A DNA stretch of 64,000 nucleotides, taken from positions 868,001-932,000 of the forward strand of contig VWND01000013.1 of assembly GCA_009599575.1 (NCBI GenBank). The letters run 5' to 3'. This DNA is from Blumeriella jaapii. Lineage: Eukaryota > Ascomycota > Leotiomycetes > Helotiales > Drepanopezizaceae. How positions within the stretch are numbered: position 1 is the first letter of the stretch; every line of letters begins with the position of its first letter. The notes beneath the pieces are model-generated. The model ran no database searches. It worked only from the letters and a program-made list of their open reading frames with translations, and was not told the DNA's origin. Below, piece after piece: positions 21,974 to 32,803 of this stretch. The position numbers were made by a program, and so were the translations under genes.

Positions 21974-23636
21974 TTATGTTAGGAAAGCAGTAGAGGACTT
22001 TGCTGAGTTGTACTGCGCATACGCGCATTCTGGCATATTTTTGATTGCATTTATTAATACGTCGCGAAGTGTTTTGTTTATATAATATTCGGAAGTTAAG
22101 TTGCGCTGAATTATTATCAGCTTCTTGGCTATAATTGAAAGATATTCGGATTTGGTTTTGGTAGCGTTTTCAGGCATGAAAATTATACGAGATAAACTTA
22201 TGGATCGCTACTTTTCGAAGTATTTCTGGGCGGATTCGAAGACTTCGAACTGCTTTTTTATCAGAGCAATTATAGTCTAAAATTCGTAGTTCTGGCCGTA
22301 CAACTTAGTTATATATAAAAGTCGTGGGCGTCGTTTTTCAGTATAAGAAAAAAAACAACTGCGTAGTCAATTTCGTTTTTTTTTTGCTGAATTCCAAGTT
22401 TTGAACAATTCTTATAGAAAATATTTAATTTGTCGTTCAGAACTTCGTATTCCGCACTTTTATATTTTTTTTTTTTATTATTGTAAATCTTGGAAATATT
22501 TTCAATTTGACGAGAATAGTCGGGAATTTGCGTATAAAGTGGGGCCGGGAATTGCAGCTTTAAGTAAAACTGCTCTGGTCGAACGTATATGCGGTACTTT
22601 CGTTGGTGTTCGGGCTGGTGTTAAGAAAACTTTTTGACTTCGATGTTGCGTTGTAAGTCGTACGAGCTATATGGGTTATTGCGACCGGTACTTTCAGGGT
22701 TCTGGTTTCTGAGGTTATATTGAGATTCTACCGGCTGTGCAAAAGTATCGGAACCTTTTTTTTTGCTTTGTTAGATAATGGCCCATTTGGTTTTTTTTTG
22801 ACCTTGCGACCATACTTTCGGAATATTTCGTCGTATTTGATGCGCAACCGAATTCTTTTTTTCTGCAGAGCAGGAGTTTATTCGATTTTATTTGATTCTA
22901 ATCGAGCTTGAACCATTGCCGCGTATAAGGTTTCTGCTATAAATCTTATAGGAAGGTCTGCGATTAAGCAGGTTTCGCGGAATTTTTTCCAAGCTCGGAA
23001 ATTAGATTTTGCAAACGTATCGGGGGTTTATCTTTTAAAGTCTTTCCGAATAGTTTGTAGTAGCTCGTGAAGTGGATTTAGTCTGTTATCTGTTTTGTAG
23101 ATTTCGCAGCAAAGCGCAATATGCCTATTCAAAGCCTCTTCGGAAAACGTTGCTGGATCCACCTTTTTATCCCAATCCTCGATATCGTATTTGATATATG
23201 CAGATATCGGGATCATTTTGAATGCTTGTTTTTGGTGGTGGAGCGATTTGTATTTGGGGTCCGGTACTTCGTAATTAGTGGCGGTAGTTGGGTTAGTGGC
23301 GTTCTTGATTATTCTTAATTGGTGATTGTCGCAGGATATAGGCTGCAACAGGTTGGTAGGTGGAGCGTTTGCTTGTATTGCTGCTTGGTTTCTAGAATCT
23401 CTTTTCGAAATCGTAGGACTCGCCGAACAGCGGTGTTGATGGAACATAATCAGGTAGAAATTATCAAACCTGACTTTAGCTACCTTTTCTTTTCCTTGGT
23501 CGTTTTGCATAACAAAGGGAGATTGGTAGCCCTTAGCGCAGATCGGAAGAGAAAGTCGTTTTGCATAACAAAATCTCTTGAACTTGCCTCTTTTATTGAA
23601 TCTTGCGAATCTGTGGTTAGAAGTGAATTTAACCAC
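21974..23636 (-). pseudogene. Copia gag-like region, fragmented
   Basis: Short open pieces between the right LTR and the protease. 23636-23028 (202 residues) ends in HIALCCEIYKTDNRLNPLHELL, and 22177-21974 has LTSEYYINKTLRDVLINA, reminiscent of gag helices of fungal copia elements. No zinc knuckle is readable. Order within the element is the main support. A 17-18 bp direct duplication at 23499-23516 and 23555-23572 breaks the first piece. Confidence 0.55.
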
Positions 23637-23643
23637 TGATCAG

Positions 23644-23838
23644 TATTGGTATCACAGGTGGTGATACAAATACGACTAGTCGTAGTAAATCGGGTTGAAA
23701 CTGTATGCATTCTACTGGGTCTAGCTGGTGTGAGAATATAAGGTAGATGTGCGAGCGCTAGCGGGCGCTAGCGCTGCGCACCTACAACTGTGATCCCGCA
23801 TCACCTGATCCCACGTGACCCCTATGGGTATTCCCACA
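23644..23838. repeat. Right LTR (5' LTR of the minus-strand element)
   Basis: 195 bp, beginning TATTGGTATCACAGG (expected TG is TA here) and ending GGTATTCCCACA. Seven differences from the left LTR, all G/A or C/T. On the minus strand this is the promoter-bearing LTR, and the interior starts at 23643. Confidence 0.93.
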
Positions 23839-23843
23839 CTTTC
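23839..23843. repeat. Target-site duplication, right copy (CTTTC)
   Basis: CTTTC directly after the right LTR, identical to 17828-17832. Confidence 0.85.
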
Positions 23844-24643
23844 TGAAGAAGGCACCACACGCGGTGGCTTTTTGTCAGAGGATCCTGGAATTCCGAGGAG
23901 TTTTTGAAGAATGTTTTGCTTGACGGGCTGGTGTATCCTTCGTGGGGGGGGAATAGGCCGTCTCTGAGCCTCTGTCCACGATGGCATTCCGGGTGGGGTT
24001 GGAGGTCTGTCGGGCGGTGCATGAATGGGAGTCTTTGGCTCAGCGTAGATCTCCTGAGCGAGCAGGGGCTGCCAGGCCTCCTTCTCGATGATGGTGCATG
24101 CGTCATGGTAGGACCGCTTGATAAGGTCAATATCGTCGAGGCTGAAGGAAACCATGCGGCGAGGCGTTTTAGAAATTACAAAGCTATCTCGATGGGCCAG
24201 AAATGGCACGTTCGGGCTGGCGTCGGCGGACTTTGTTCTGGTTTTGGTCCGAAGAGTGCCAATGCTTCTCTGCTCCGTGATTGTATCAAGGACCGTCCCA
24301 TTGCCGTAGCGGAAGTGTTGTGTATCGATGGCGTTAGAAGGTGATGTTGCTCGGCTGTTCTCGTCGTTGCGAACAACTGGTTTTGATATTCGGGGGGTAT
24401 ATCGACCAACTCGGCCTTGTGAAGGCTCCCTTCACTCCCGGAGAGACAGTATGCCTCGAATATCGACTCGTGGGAACTCGGGAACTCGTCTGAAGAGTCA
24501 TGGCGAATAAAAGAGCTCTTTCTTCGCAGTGTGTTGTGCATAGGGGTGGTAGGAGTAACAGACCTTGGCCGAAGAGGTGTTCTTGACGGCGAGGATGGCG
24601 TAGATTTATAGTCTGCAGGGAGTATTCCTGCTGCGGTAGACAT
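23844..24643 (-). pseudogene. 5' half of the same unrecognised gene
   Basis: Starts at the ATG at 24643 (MSTAAGILPADYKSTP). The first frame is open to about 24176, Ser/Thr/Pro-rich with HDSSDEFPSSHESIFEAY. A second frame is open from about 24430 down to the element and carries MVSFSLDDIDLIKRSYHDAC, QEIYAEPKTPIH and PPRVVPSSE, then meets the insertion at CTTTC. The switch between the two frames lies somewhere in 24170-24430; it may be an intron I could not place or a disabling mutation. No known domain is seen. At the right edge the last codons (PSSE) are in the same frame as RNRAVSAPV on the other side of the element, so the insertion is the only break at that point. Confidence 0.75.
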
Positions 24644-25000
24644 TGTGATATCCAAAATCGAGGCGAGTAACAAAGGATGTCTGCGTCTGCGCAGATGCGC
24701 AGGTAAAAAGGATGCGTTCGACGATTGAGACGGGGTAGAAGAGAAATGAGGAAAAGCGGGAGTTCATCCAGTGAAGGAAACGGTAAAGAGGTAGTATACA
24801 GGTGACACCCTCGTTCCTTCCAGAGACCGGAACACCACCGCCAGCTCAAACATCCATCCATTCAGACCAAGTCACGGAGATGCTGCTGCTCGCTCCCAGT
24901 AATCGAATCTCCCCATTGCCGTGCCCATTTCATTCATTAACTGCCCAGCATCGTCAAGAGCATGATACGCCCTAAAGAAGCTCGGTTGTTGCGTTCGGTG
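24644..25000. other. Intergenic, between the split gene and TFIIH p62
   Basis: A 357-bp spacer between two minus-strand genes. It would hold the promoter of the interrupted gene and the p62 3' flank. A CTGCGCAGATGCGCAG near-palindrome is seen at about 24683-24702. No open frame of note. Confidence 0.5.
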
Positions 25001-26965
25001 CTAGGACATGTGGACTCCCTCGGCTGCCAGTGCCTCCTTGTACCTTTTCGTTGCTCTATCAATGATCACAATGGTCGGCTCCATCATCTCCATCACAACT
25101 TTCTTTCCGCCGCCGATAGACTCTGGTTTATAGGCTAGCTTCTTTTTGGTCCTTTCGTACACGTCTCTGATGTGCTTCTTCTTCTTGGCAAGTGCTTCTT
25201 CTCGTTCCCTCTCTGCATCATCAGCTACGGCATTGATCCGGTTCAGAGCTCTGTCCAAAGTCTCTGCCAGCCTTTCCAATTCGATAGCCCGATCCGGATC
25301 GCCAGAGAGAAAAACCAGGTAAAATTGATGCAGAAATTCCGTGGTCGTCGCTTGCGTCAGCACCAGTCTGTCAAAGATCTGCTGCGACAGTCCGGATAGT
25401 TGCGCCCCCGAGCTCTCTCTGGCAGCTCGCCGGGCCTTGATACCTTCCATAACGTGCTTCTGAGCATCGAGGATACTAGCTTTGCTCCCAACATGGCCAG
25501 CCTTATCCTCTTCTTCGCTATCGCTGTCTTCCATGACGCCAATTGCCGAGTGTAGATTCAGACCCCCAGATCTGTCGTGGTCCATCAGACGTGGGTCCAG
25601 ATCGGCCTTCATGCTCAACATTATCTTATTAGGATCTTGTTTGGCATACAAGGCAGCCTCGGCCGAGATACCAGATTTCTCATTCGAGAAGAACTTGCTT
25701 TGTTCTTTAATGTTGAGCATGATACGGTATTCTTCTGGGTCACCCTGCAGATCTCTCAGCGCCAGCTGGTTGAAAGTGTCTTCATTCATGCCGATGGGCC
25801 CAGCGGGATTGATATCAGAAGGAGCAACTTGCGCCATGAGCCTCTCACTCAGGCTATTGAGAGTTTTAACGATCGGGATTTTCGCTTTCGAGTTTGGCCG
25901 CATGGTAAAATCCTTGCGATTTCCACTCCTCGCTCCAGCACCACCCTGATTCTCCTCATTGCCCTCGAGATCGATGATGCGCGGTATGTGTGCTGTAAGC
26001 AATCTCTGTGGCAAGCCATCGCTATTTGGGGCGTCTAGATATCGATCGAAGGTAGGATCAGTTCCATCGGCTTCTACTATTCGTTCTCCTTTGAGTTTCT
26101 TGAACAGCCGACTGATGAAGAACCTCGACCAGAAGTCTCCTTCCTGAAGCTTGGGAACATTCTCATCGTAAACACGCCGGACCAATGGATGCTGATTGAA
26201 GATCAGCTGTACCTGCTCAGCACTAATATTGAGCTTCAGCTCTCCATCAACCTGGCGGGGCTTGACGGCGGCCAGCACGTTGTACGTCCCCTTCTTCTGG
26301 TTTGACTCAACGGCGAAGGCTCGAAGGGTATTGACCCGAGTAGACCAGAATTGTTTATTAAACTGGGAATCAGACATGGTGTCTGGCTTCGTCCGTCTGG
26401 CTTCCATGTAGGTCCGATTGAGCAAGATGTCTTTCCTCAGCAACGACTCTTGGAGCTGGAAGTCTGTTTTGAGCTGATCATCGTCGTACCACAACGAGGT
26501 ATTGCTTGGCTTGGACGCATTGGTCCCTGCCGGGCCTGGTGTTGACGCTCCATGTGGCGTGGGAAGCGTGCCGTCGTTTGCCTTGAGCGCTGCAATGAGG
26601 GTCGTCAGGATGTCCTTGATCGCATTCGCCTCTCCGCGCGGATTCGACGGGGAGTTGAAATGGAACAGGTGGACGATGGCCTCTGAGGCATCAGGTGACT
26701 TTTCGAAGATCTTGAGCATCACCTTGGCGGCCGTCTCGGGTGTTTGCTGCAGGTCTGGAAGAGCCAGTCAGCCAGGCCCACGCGAATCAGACTGAATGGG
26801 CAGGTACACCACCATGACCATGAACATACTGGTGATACTGGCCACGGGAATTGCAACGGCTTTGTCGGATCCGTGGGCGAGCCATTGAACCGATTGCTGG
26901 TCCGGGGAAATAGCCAACGTGCCATCCTTCTTCTTGTAAGCCGCCGCTCCTTTGATGGGCGCCAT
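25001..26965 (-). CDS. TFB1: TFIIH core subunit p62 / Tfb1
   Basis: Exons 26965-26830 and 26754-25001, joined over a 75-bp intron (donor GTATGT, acceptor TTCCAG), give 629 residues. The join restores ITNLQQTPETAAKVMLKIFE, the conserved end of the N-terminal PH domain that contacts XPC/Rad4 and transcription activators. Two BSD domains follow, one around FNKQFWSTRVNTLRAF and one around FWSRFFISRLFKKL. The C-terminal third is helical and charged (EREREEALAKKKKHIRDVYERTKKKL), as in the family, where it anchors p62 to the TFIIH core. TFIIH opens promoters for RNA polymerase II and unwinds DNA in nucleotide excision repair. Length agrees with yeast Tfb1 (about 640). It shares a 371-bp divergent promoter with the 2-oxoglutarate dehydrogenase gene. 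Confidence 0.95.
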
Positions 26966-27336
26966 TCCCGAGTTGGTGATGTGTTAAGCTGTGTATTCGA
27001 TAAAGTATGCGATTAGTCGTCTAAGTCATGGTGTGGCCTGTTGTTGAGTAAGTACTTAGTGAGTAGGTAGAAGTAAAGAAGTGAGAGAGAGAGTAAGTAC
27101 TTGAGGTAAGTAGTACAACTTGTTGCTAAAAATAAATCGCAGCCAAGGCAAATCACGTGGGAGCTTCTCGACACGCTTGTCCTCAAGGGAAGCAGGTCAA
27201 GTCGAGGTGACCTAGCCTCTTCTTGAAATCCTGTCCAGTACTGTACCTATCCTCCGACTTCACCTCGTCTCCCCTCCAACTCAACCCTCAATTCCCTCTC
27301 TCTCTCCCCCCCCCGTTTCCTGCATTGACCGGCGCA
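26966..27336. promoter_or_regulatory. Shared divergent promoter, TFB1 / KGD1
   Basis: Start codons at 26965 (minus) and 27337 (plus) leave 371 bp for both promoters. It includes GTAAGTA-type repeats at 27046-27115, a CAGTACTGTAC motif at 27236-27245 and a CT-rich tract just before the KGD1 ATG (27290-27320), a common feature near fungal transcription starts. Confidence 0.55.
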
Positions 27337-30300
27337 ATGCTTCGAACTACCTTGCGGCAAAAGAGCGGCCAGCTCGTGAACGCTGGCCGCGCCGTCCGTT
27401 CCCTCAGTACGACCGCCCGAACATCTCCTCTCACATCCACAAAGTCGACAGTGACCTGCATCAGATCTTCACATCGATCTCAGGCGGTCATTTCGCAAAA
27501 ACGCTATGCGGCGGCGGCGGCCAACGCCCCCGATCCAAACGACAACTTCCTCACCGGAAACACCGCAAACTACATTGATGAAATGTACATGCAATGGAAG
27601 GAGGACCCGAAAAGCGTGCATATCTCATGGCAGGTCTACTTTCGGAATATGGAGAGTGGCGACATGCCCATGTCCCAGGCATTCACACCTCCGCCAACTC
27701 TCGTGCCGACACCCACCGGAGGTGTTGCGACATTCTCCCCTGGACTCGGCATGTCGGCTGGACAGGGCTCAGATGTCACCAACCATCTGAAGGTACAGCT
27801 GCTTGTGCGAGCTTACCAGGCCCGGGGGCATCACAAGGCAAAGATTGACCCTTTGGGCATCCGTCGCGAGGCTGAGGAGTTTGGAAACAACAACCCCAAG
27901 GAGCTGCAACTAGAGCACTATCATTTCACGGAGAAGGACCTGGACAGTGAATACTCGCTAGGTCCTGGCATCTTGCCACGATTCAAGAAGGAGGGCCGGG
28001 AGAAGATGACCCTGCGGGACATTATTGCCGCCTGTGAGCAAATTTACTGCGGTTCGTACGGAGTCGAGTACATCCACATCCCAGACAGAGGACAGTGCGA
28101 CTGGCTCCGGGAGCGTGTCGAAGTCCCGCAACCTTTTAAATACTCCGTGGACGAAAAGCGACGAATTCTGGATCGCCTCATCTGGAGTTCTAGCTTCGAG
28201 AGTTTCTTGGCGACCAAGTACCCCAATGACAAGCGCTTCGGTCTGGAGGGCTGCGAAACATTGGTGCCTGGTATGAAGGCTCTCATCGACCGAAGCGTGG
28301 ACTATGGTGTTAAAGATATCGTCATTGGCATGCCTCATCGTGGTCGCTTGAATGTCCTCTCCAACGTCGTCCGAAAGCCCAACGAATCCATCTTCAGCGA
28401 GTTTGGAGGAAGTGCTGCTGCCGAGGATGAGGGATCTGGCGATGTCAAGTACCATCTCGGAATGAACTTTGAGCGTCCCACACCCTCGGGAAAGCGGGTC
28501 CAACTGTCTCTTGTTGCCAATCCTTCCCATTTGGAAGCCGAGGATCCCGTCGTTTTGGGTAAGACTAGAGCCATTCAGCACTACAACAACGATGAGAAGG
28601 CGCACAACACTGCTATGGGGGTCCTGCTCCACGGTGATGCCGCCTTTGCTGCCCAGGGTGTGGTCTACGAATGTCTCGGTTTCCACTCTTTGCCTGCCTA
28701 CTCCACTGGCGGTACCATTCACTTGGTCGTCAACAACCAAATCGGTTTCACTACTGATCCACGTTTCGCTCGTTCCACTGCCTACTGTACCGATATTGCC
28801 AAGGCTATTGACGCGCCAGTGTTCCACGTCAATGCGGATGATGTCGAGGCTGTCAACTACGTTTGCCAGCTGGCAGCGGATTGGCGTGCTGAGTTTCGCA
28901 AGGATGTTGTCATTGATCTCGTCTGTTACCGCAAACACGGGCACAACGAGACTGACCAACCTTCCTTCACTCAACCCCTGATGTACAAGCGTATCCAGTC
29001 ACACGAGCCTCAGATTGATATTTACGTCAATCAACTCTTGGCGGATGGTAGCTTTACCAAGGAGGATATCGAGGAGCACAAGAAGTGGGTCTGGGGTATG
29101 TTGGAGGACAGCTTTACCAAGAGCAAGGATTACCAACCAACCTCTAAGGAATGGACCACCTCCGCCTGGAACGGGTTCAAGTCTCCGAAGGAGCTTGCTA
29201 CTGAAAACCTACCTCACCACCCAACCGGTATTCCCAAAGGTACTCTTGAGCACATTGGGACCACCATTGGAACGGCGCCAGAAGGATTCAACGTTCATCG
29301 CAACTTGAAGCGTATTCTCGCTAACCGTGTTAAAACTGTTACCGAAGGCACCAACATCGATTGGTCTACCGCTGAGGCTCTTGCCTTTGGATCTCTGGTT
29401 CAGGAAGGTCGCCATGTGCGTGTCTCCGGCCAGGATGTTGAGCGTGGTACTTTCTCCCAGAGACATGCTGTCTTCCACGACCAGGAAAATGAAAAGACAT
29501 ACACCCCACTCCAGCACATCAGCAAGGACCAAGGCAAGTTTGTCATCTCCAATTCTTCATTGAGCGAATTCGGCGCTCTCGGATTTGAGTACGGGTACTC
29601 TCTTTCGTCGCCAAACGCCCTCGTCATGTGGGAAGCCCAATTTGGTGATTTTGCCAACAACGCCCAATGCGTCATCGATCAATTTGTCGCCTCTGGTGAA
29701 GTGAAGTGGATGCAGAGGTCGGGCCTTGTGATGTCGTTACCTCACGGATACGACGGACAAGGACCGGAGCACTCGTCTGGACGTATGGAGAGATATCTCC
29801 AACTATGTAACGAAGACCCCCGTATCTTCCCGGCGCGCGAAAAGCTAGACCGCCAACATCAAGACTGTAACATGCAAATTGCCTACATGACCACCCCGTC
29901 CAATCTGTTCCACATCTTGAGAAGACAGATGAACAGAGAGTTCCGCAAGCGTAAGTTTAACTCCACAAGCTATATCAGACTGCTTTCGCAATACTAAGAC
30001 TTTACAGCCCTCGTCATCTTCTTTTCTAAATCTCTCCTCCGACACCCGCTTGCCCGCTCACCGATTGAGGAGTTCACCGGTGATTCACAATTTAGATGGA
30101 TAATTCCCGACCCTGAGCATGGCAAGTCAATTGCCGAGCCAGATGAGATTGACCGTGTCATTCTCTGCTCTGGTCAGGTTTACGCCGCTCTCCACAAGTA
30201 CCGTGCCGACAAGGGCTTCAAAAAGACTGCCATTACTCGTATTGAGCAACTGAACCCTTTCCCATGGCAACAACTGAAGGAGAACCTTGACACGTACAAA

Positions 30301-30546
30301 AACGCAAAGACGATTGTCTGGTGTCAAGAAGAGCCTTTAAATGCCGGTGCCTGGAGTTTCACGCAACCCAGAATCGAGACGCTGCTCAATCAGACCGAGT
30401 TCCATGATCGTAAGCATGTTATGTACGCCGGACGCAACCCAAGTGCTAGTGTTGCTACGGGATTGAAGGCTAGCCATACCAAGGAGGAGGCAGAGCTGTT
30501 GGAGGTTGCTTTCTCCGTCACACAGGACAAGCTCAAGGGGGAGTAG
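27337..30546 (+). CDS. KGD1: 2-oxoglutarate dehydrogenase E1 component, mitochondrial
   Basis: Exons 27337-29950 and 30008-30546 (57-bp intron, donor GTAAGT, acceptor TTTACAG) give 1050 residues, the usual length. It is the thiamine-diphosphate decarboxylase of the TCA-cycle complex that makes succinyl-CoA. The first 45 residues are Arg/Ser-rich and lack acidic residues ([10 protein letters not shown]), a matrix targeting peptide. Then come the E1 start [26 protein letters not shown], the ThDP/Mg region [13 protein letters not shown] with [26 protein letters not shown], and the transketolase-like domain ([20 protein letters not shown]) next to the intron. The join reads [15 protein letters not shown], continuous with the family. 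The C-terminal domain ends at KGE. The MCU gene follows 416 bp downstream on the same strand. Confidence 0.97.
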
Positions 30547-30962
30547 GCGTGTAAGATTGGAAGTTGGGCCATAACAGGGGCCGGCAATCGAGAAGTGCCC
30601 GGTTGTATGATTGTACAAAATGAAAGGAGACCCTGATTTGTTGATCCTTGGACCCAATTCTTTCCACAGGAGGCGGGAGGGGGGAGGGCGGTAAGCGAGT
30701 GTAAAGCCTGTTGACATTCGCCTACCTAGGCCAAATCCCGTGACGCGGCGCTTGTTTCGCATTCGCGAGGCTGTGATGACGTCGTGGCGTTTGTACAATG
30801 TTTTGCAAACAAGGCCAGAGACATCTGCCGCTCCTTTCGGTGTGCCATTTCCAACCTTCCAACGACATTCGTCTTCAAGACAGCGCGCCAACATGTCTCT
30901 GATACAATAAACCCATTTCCTGTCCTCACAGCTAACCATCTCATTCTTTCCTTTTCTTCACG
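30547..30962. other. Intergenic between KGD1 and MCU
   Basis: 416 bp with the KGD1 terminator region and MCU promoter. A GGGAGGGGGGAGGGCGG purine tract lies at 30673-30690. No gene seen; minus-strand frames over it are short extensions of antisense shadow. Confidence 0.5.
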
Positions 30963-32803
30963 ATGCGACCGTGCATCTCACCAACCGCTCTGCGCATCTC
31001 CTTATCGGCAACGCGCCATGTCCAGCCTTTCATCTGCACCACATTCCACAGTAGACCTCAGCAGCCTCCGCCCTCGTTTCGATGGATTTCGGCATCAAGA
31101 TTCCTGCGAGAAGATGCGAAGAAAGATGCGACTAATAGAGCCAAAGCCCTGAACCAGAAGGGCCTGGACGAGGAGGTAGATGGCTTCCACCGGCAGATTG
31201 ACGACGCGATCGGAAAGGCGAAGGAGCTGCAGAATAGGACGCCGTGGCATAGAGAGGGCAGTGCCACGCCGCCCGTGAAGAGGAATTGTAGCGCGGGGGC
31301 TATGACCAAGGGTTCGTTCTCATCTTGTCCGGCCGAATATCTAGCAATCAGGCCCCGGCATCTAAACAACGCAGAGGGAAAAATTGTTAACTGATGCCAT
31401 GTACAAAGGCAAACTCCTCACTACGCCCTCCCGCCTGCTCAAGCTCATCCTCCCCTTGACCACGACTGACAAGAACACCGACCGCGAATCCATCGAGCCC
31501 CTGGCGCTCCTCGTCCACCCGCAGCAACCGCTTTCGTACCTCGAGCGTCTGATCCAGTCCGAATTACCCATGATACAGGGAAAAGACGGCAAGGAGAAAG
31601 TCGCGCAAGTGTGGTTCAGGGCCGAGGACTCAGTGAAGGATGAGATCAAAGTTGACGAGAGAGATGAAGGGGACGAGGATGAAAGCATTGAACGAGAATC
31701 GAAGGATAGTAGTGAAGAAGAAGGAAGTGAAGAGGAGATGATTGGTGGGGAGTTGGTGAAGGTTGGCAAGATCTCGGGAGGAAAGGATAAAGCGGCAAGA
31801 TCTAAGTCTGAATCCGATTCCACAGGACACGAAAACGCCGTCTCTCAGATTGAGGGATCGCTGCGAGGCGGGCCCGGCGAAGGAGGCGTCGAGACGTATA
31901 GCGGCCAAGGCCGTGAGGCGTCGACTACGCCCGAAAACGAGCAGAAATTCGTGCGCTGGTCCTCCTCGACAGAAATTGGGGATTTCATCAGAGACGCTGC
32001 GAGGGGGAAGGAATTCGCAGTAGAGATTGAGGGCGCGAGCAAGGAAATCAGGGTAGGCGTGCCGAGCTTCAATGATCGGACGCATTACTTGCGTGTCCGG
32101 CTGCGGAAGACGAGCAGGAAATTGGCGGATATGGCGAGTGTGAAGAAAGAGTGCGACGAGCTTGCCCACCGAAGTGCGCAGAGGCTTGCTATGGTACGTG
32201 CTTGTGACTTTTCTTTCTTTTTTTTCTTTTTTTCTTTTTTCTTTTTTTCTTTTTTCTTTTTTCTTTTTTTTCCCTCTCTACTCGTCTGCATGTATGCGGT
32301 ACGGATGTTCAGCTGATGTATCATCACAGGGAGGATTCGCAGTTCTCGTGGGCTGGTGGGGCGCGATATACCACTTCACCTTCCGCACCTCCTACGGCTG
32401 GGACACGATGGAGCCCGTGACGTACCTGGTTGGTCTCTCGACGATTATCTGCGGCTACCTCTGGTTTCTCTACCACAACCGCGAGGTCTCGTACCGGGCG
32501 GCGCTCAACCTGACGGTCAGCCGGCGGCAGAACACGCTGTATACGGCCAAGGGCTTCGACGTCGGCAAGTGGGAGGCGATGATTGAGGAGGCGAACGCGC
32601 TGCGCAAGGAGGTCAAGAGCATCGCGGATGAGTACGATGTCGAGTGGGACGAGAAGAAGGACGAGGGCAGCGAGGAGGTGCACGATGCGCTGCGGGAGGA
32701 GCGGAAGAAGCAGAAGAAGAGGGACGGGGATGAGGACGAGGACGCAGATTCGGCGAAGGACAGAGCGAAGAAGGAGAAGGCGAAAAAGGGGAAGAATGAT
32801 TAG
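30963..32803 (+). CDS. Mitochondrial calcium uniporter, pore subunit
   Basis: Exons 30963-31311, 31409-32193 and 32330-32803 (introns of 97 and 136 bp) give 535 residues. The first join reads MTKGKLLTTPSRLLKLILPL, and the second reads LAMGGFAVLVGWW, both in frame. The pore signature W-D-x-M-E-P is present as WDTMEPVTY between two membrane helices (GGFAVLVGWWGAIYHFTF and TYLVGLSTIICGYLWFLY). The acidic residues of that motif form the Ca2+ selectivity filter in MCU proteins. The N-terminus is a basic presequence (MRPCISPTALRISLSATRH). The middle carries an acidic, disordered insert (DERDEGDEDESIERESKD), and the C-terminus a coiled coil and a Lys-rich tail. It would carry Ca2+ across the inner mitochondrial membrane. 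Intron 2 contains a 60-bp CTTTTTT tract. Confidence 0.93.

Larger units (their letters stand above)
17833..23838 (-). mobile_element. Ty1/copia LTR retrotransposon, degenerate, coding strand minus
   Basis: A complete-length 6.0 kb element: 195-bp direct LTRs at both ends, 5-bp target duplication, and internal fragments in copia order on the minus strand (gag-like, protease, integrase, reverse transcriptase, RNase H from high to low coordinates). Integrase lying before reverse transcriptase marks it as copia rather than gypsy. The interior is very AT-rich and every frame is broken by stops and shifts, as expected after RIP, so it is non-autonomous. The LTRs have normal composition and differ at only 7 of 195 sites, all transitions. 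It interrupts a host gene. Confidence 0.93.

Noticed and set aside
27958..28974. 338-codon minus-strand frame opposite KGD1
   Set aside because: Antisense shadow of the dehydrogenase coding sequence.
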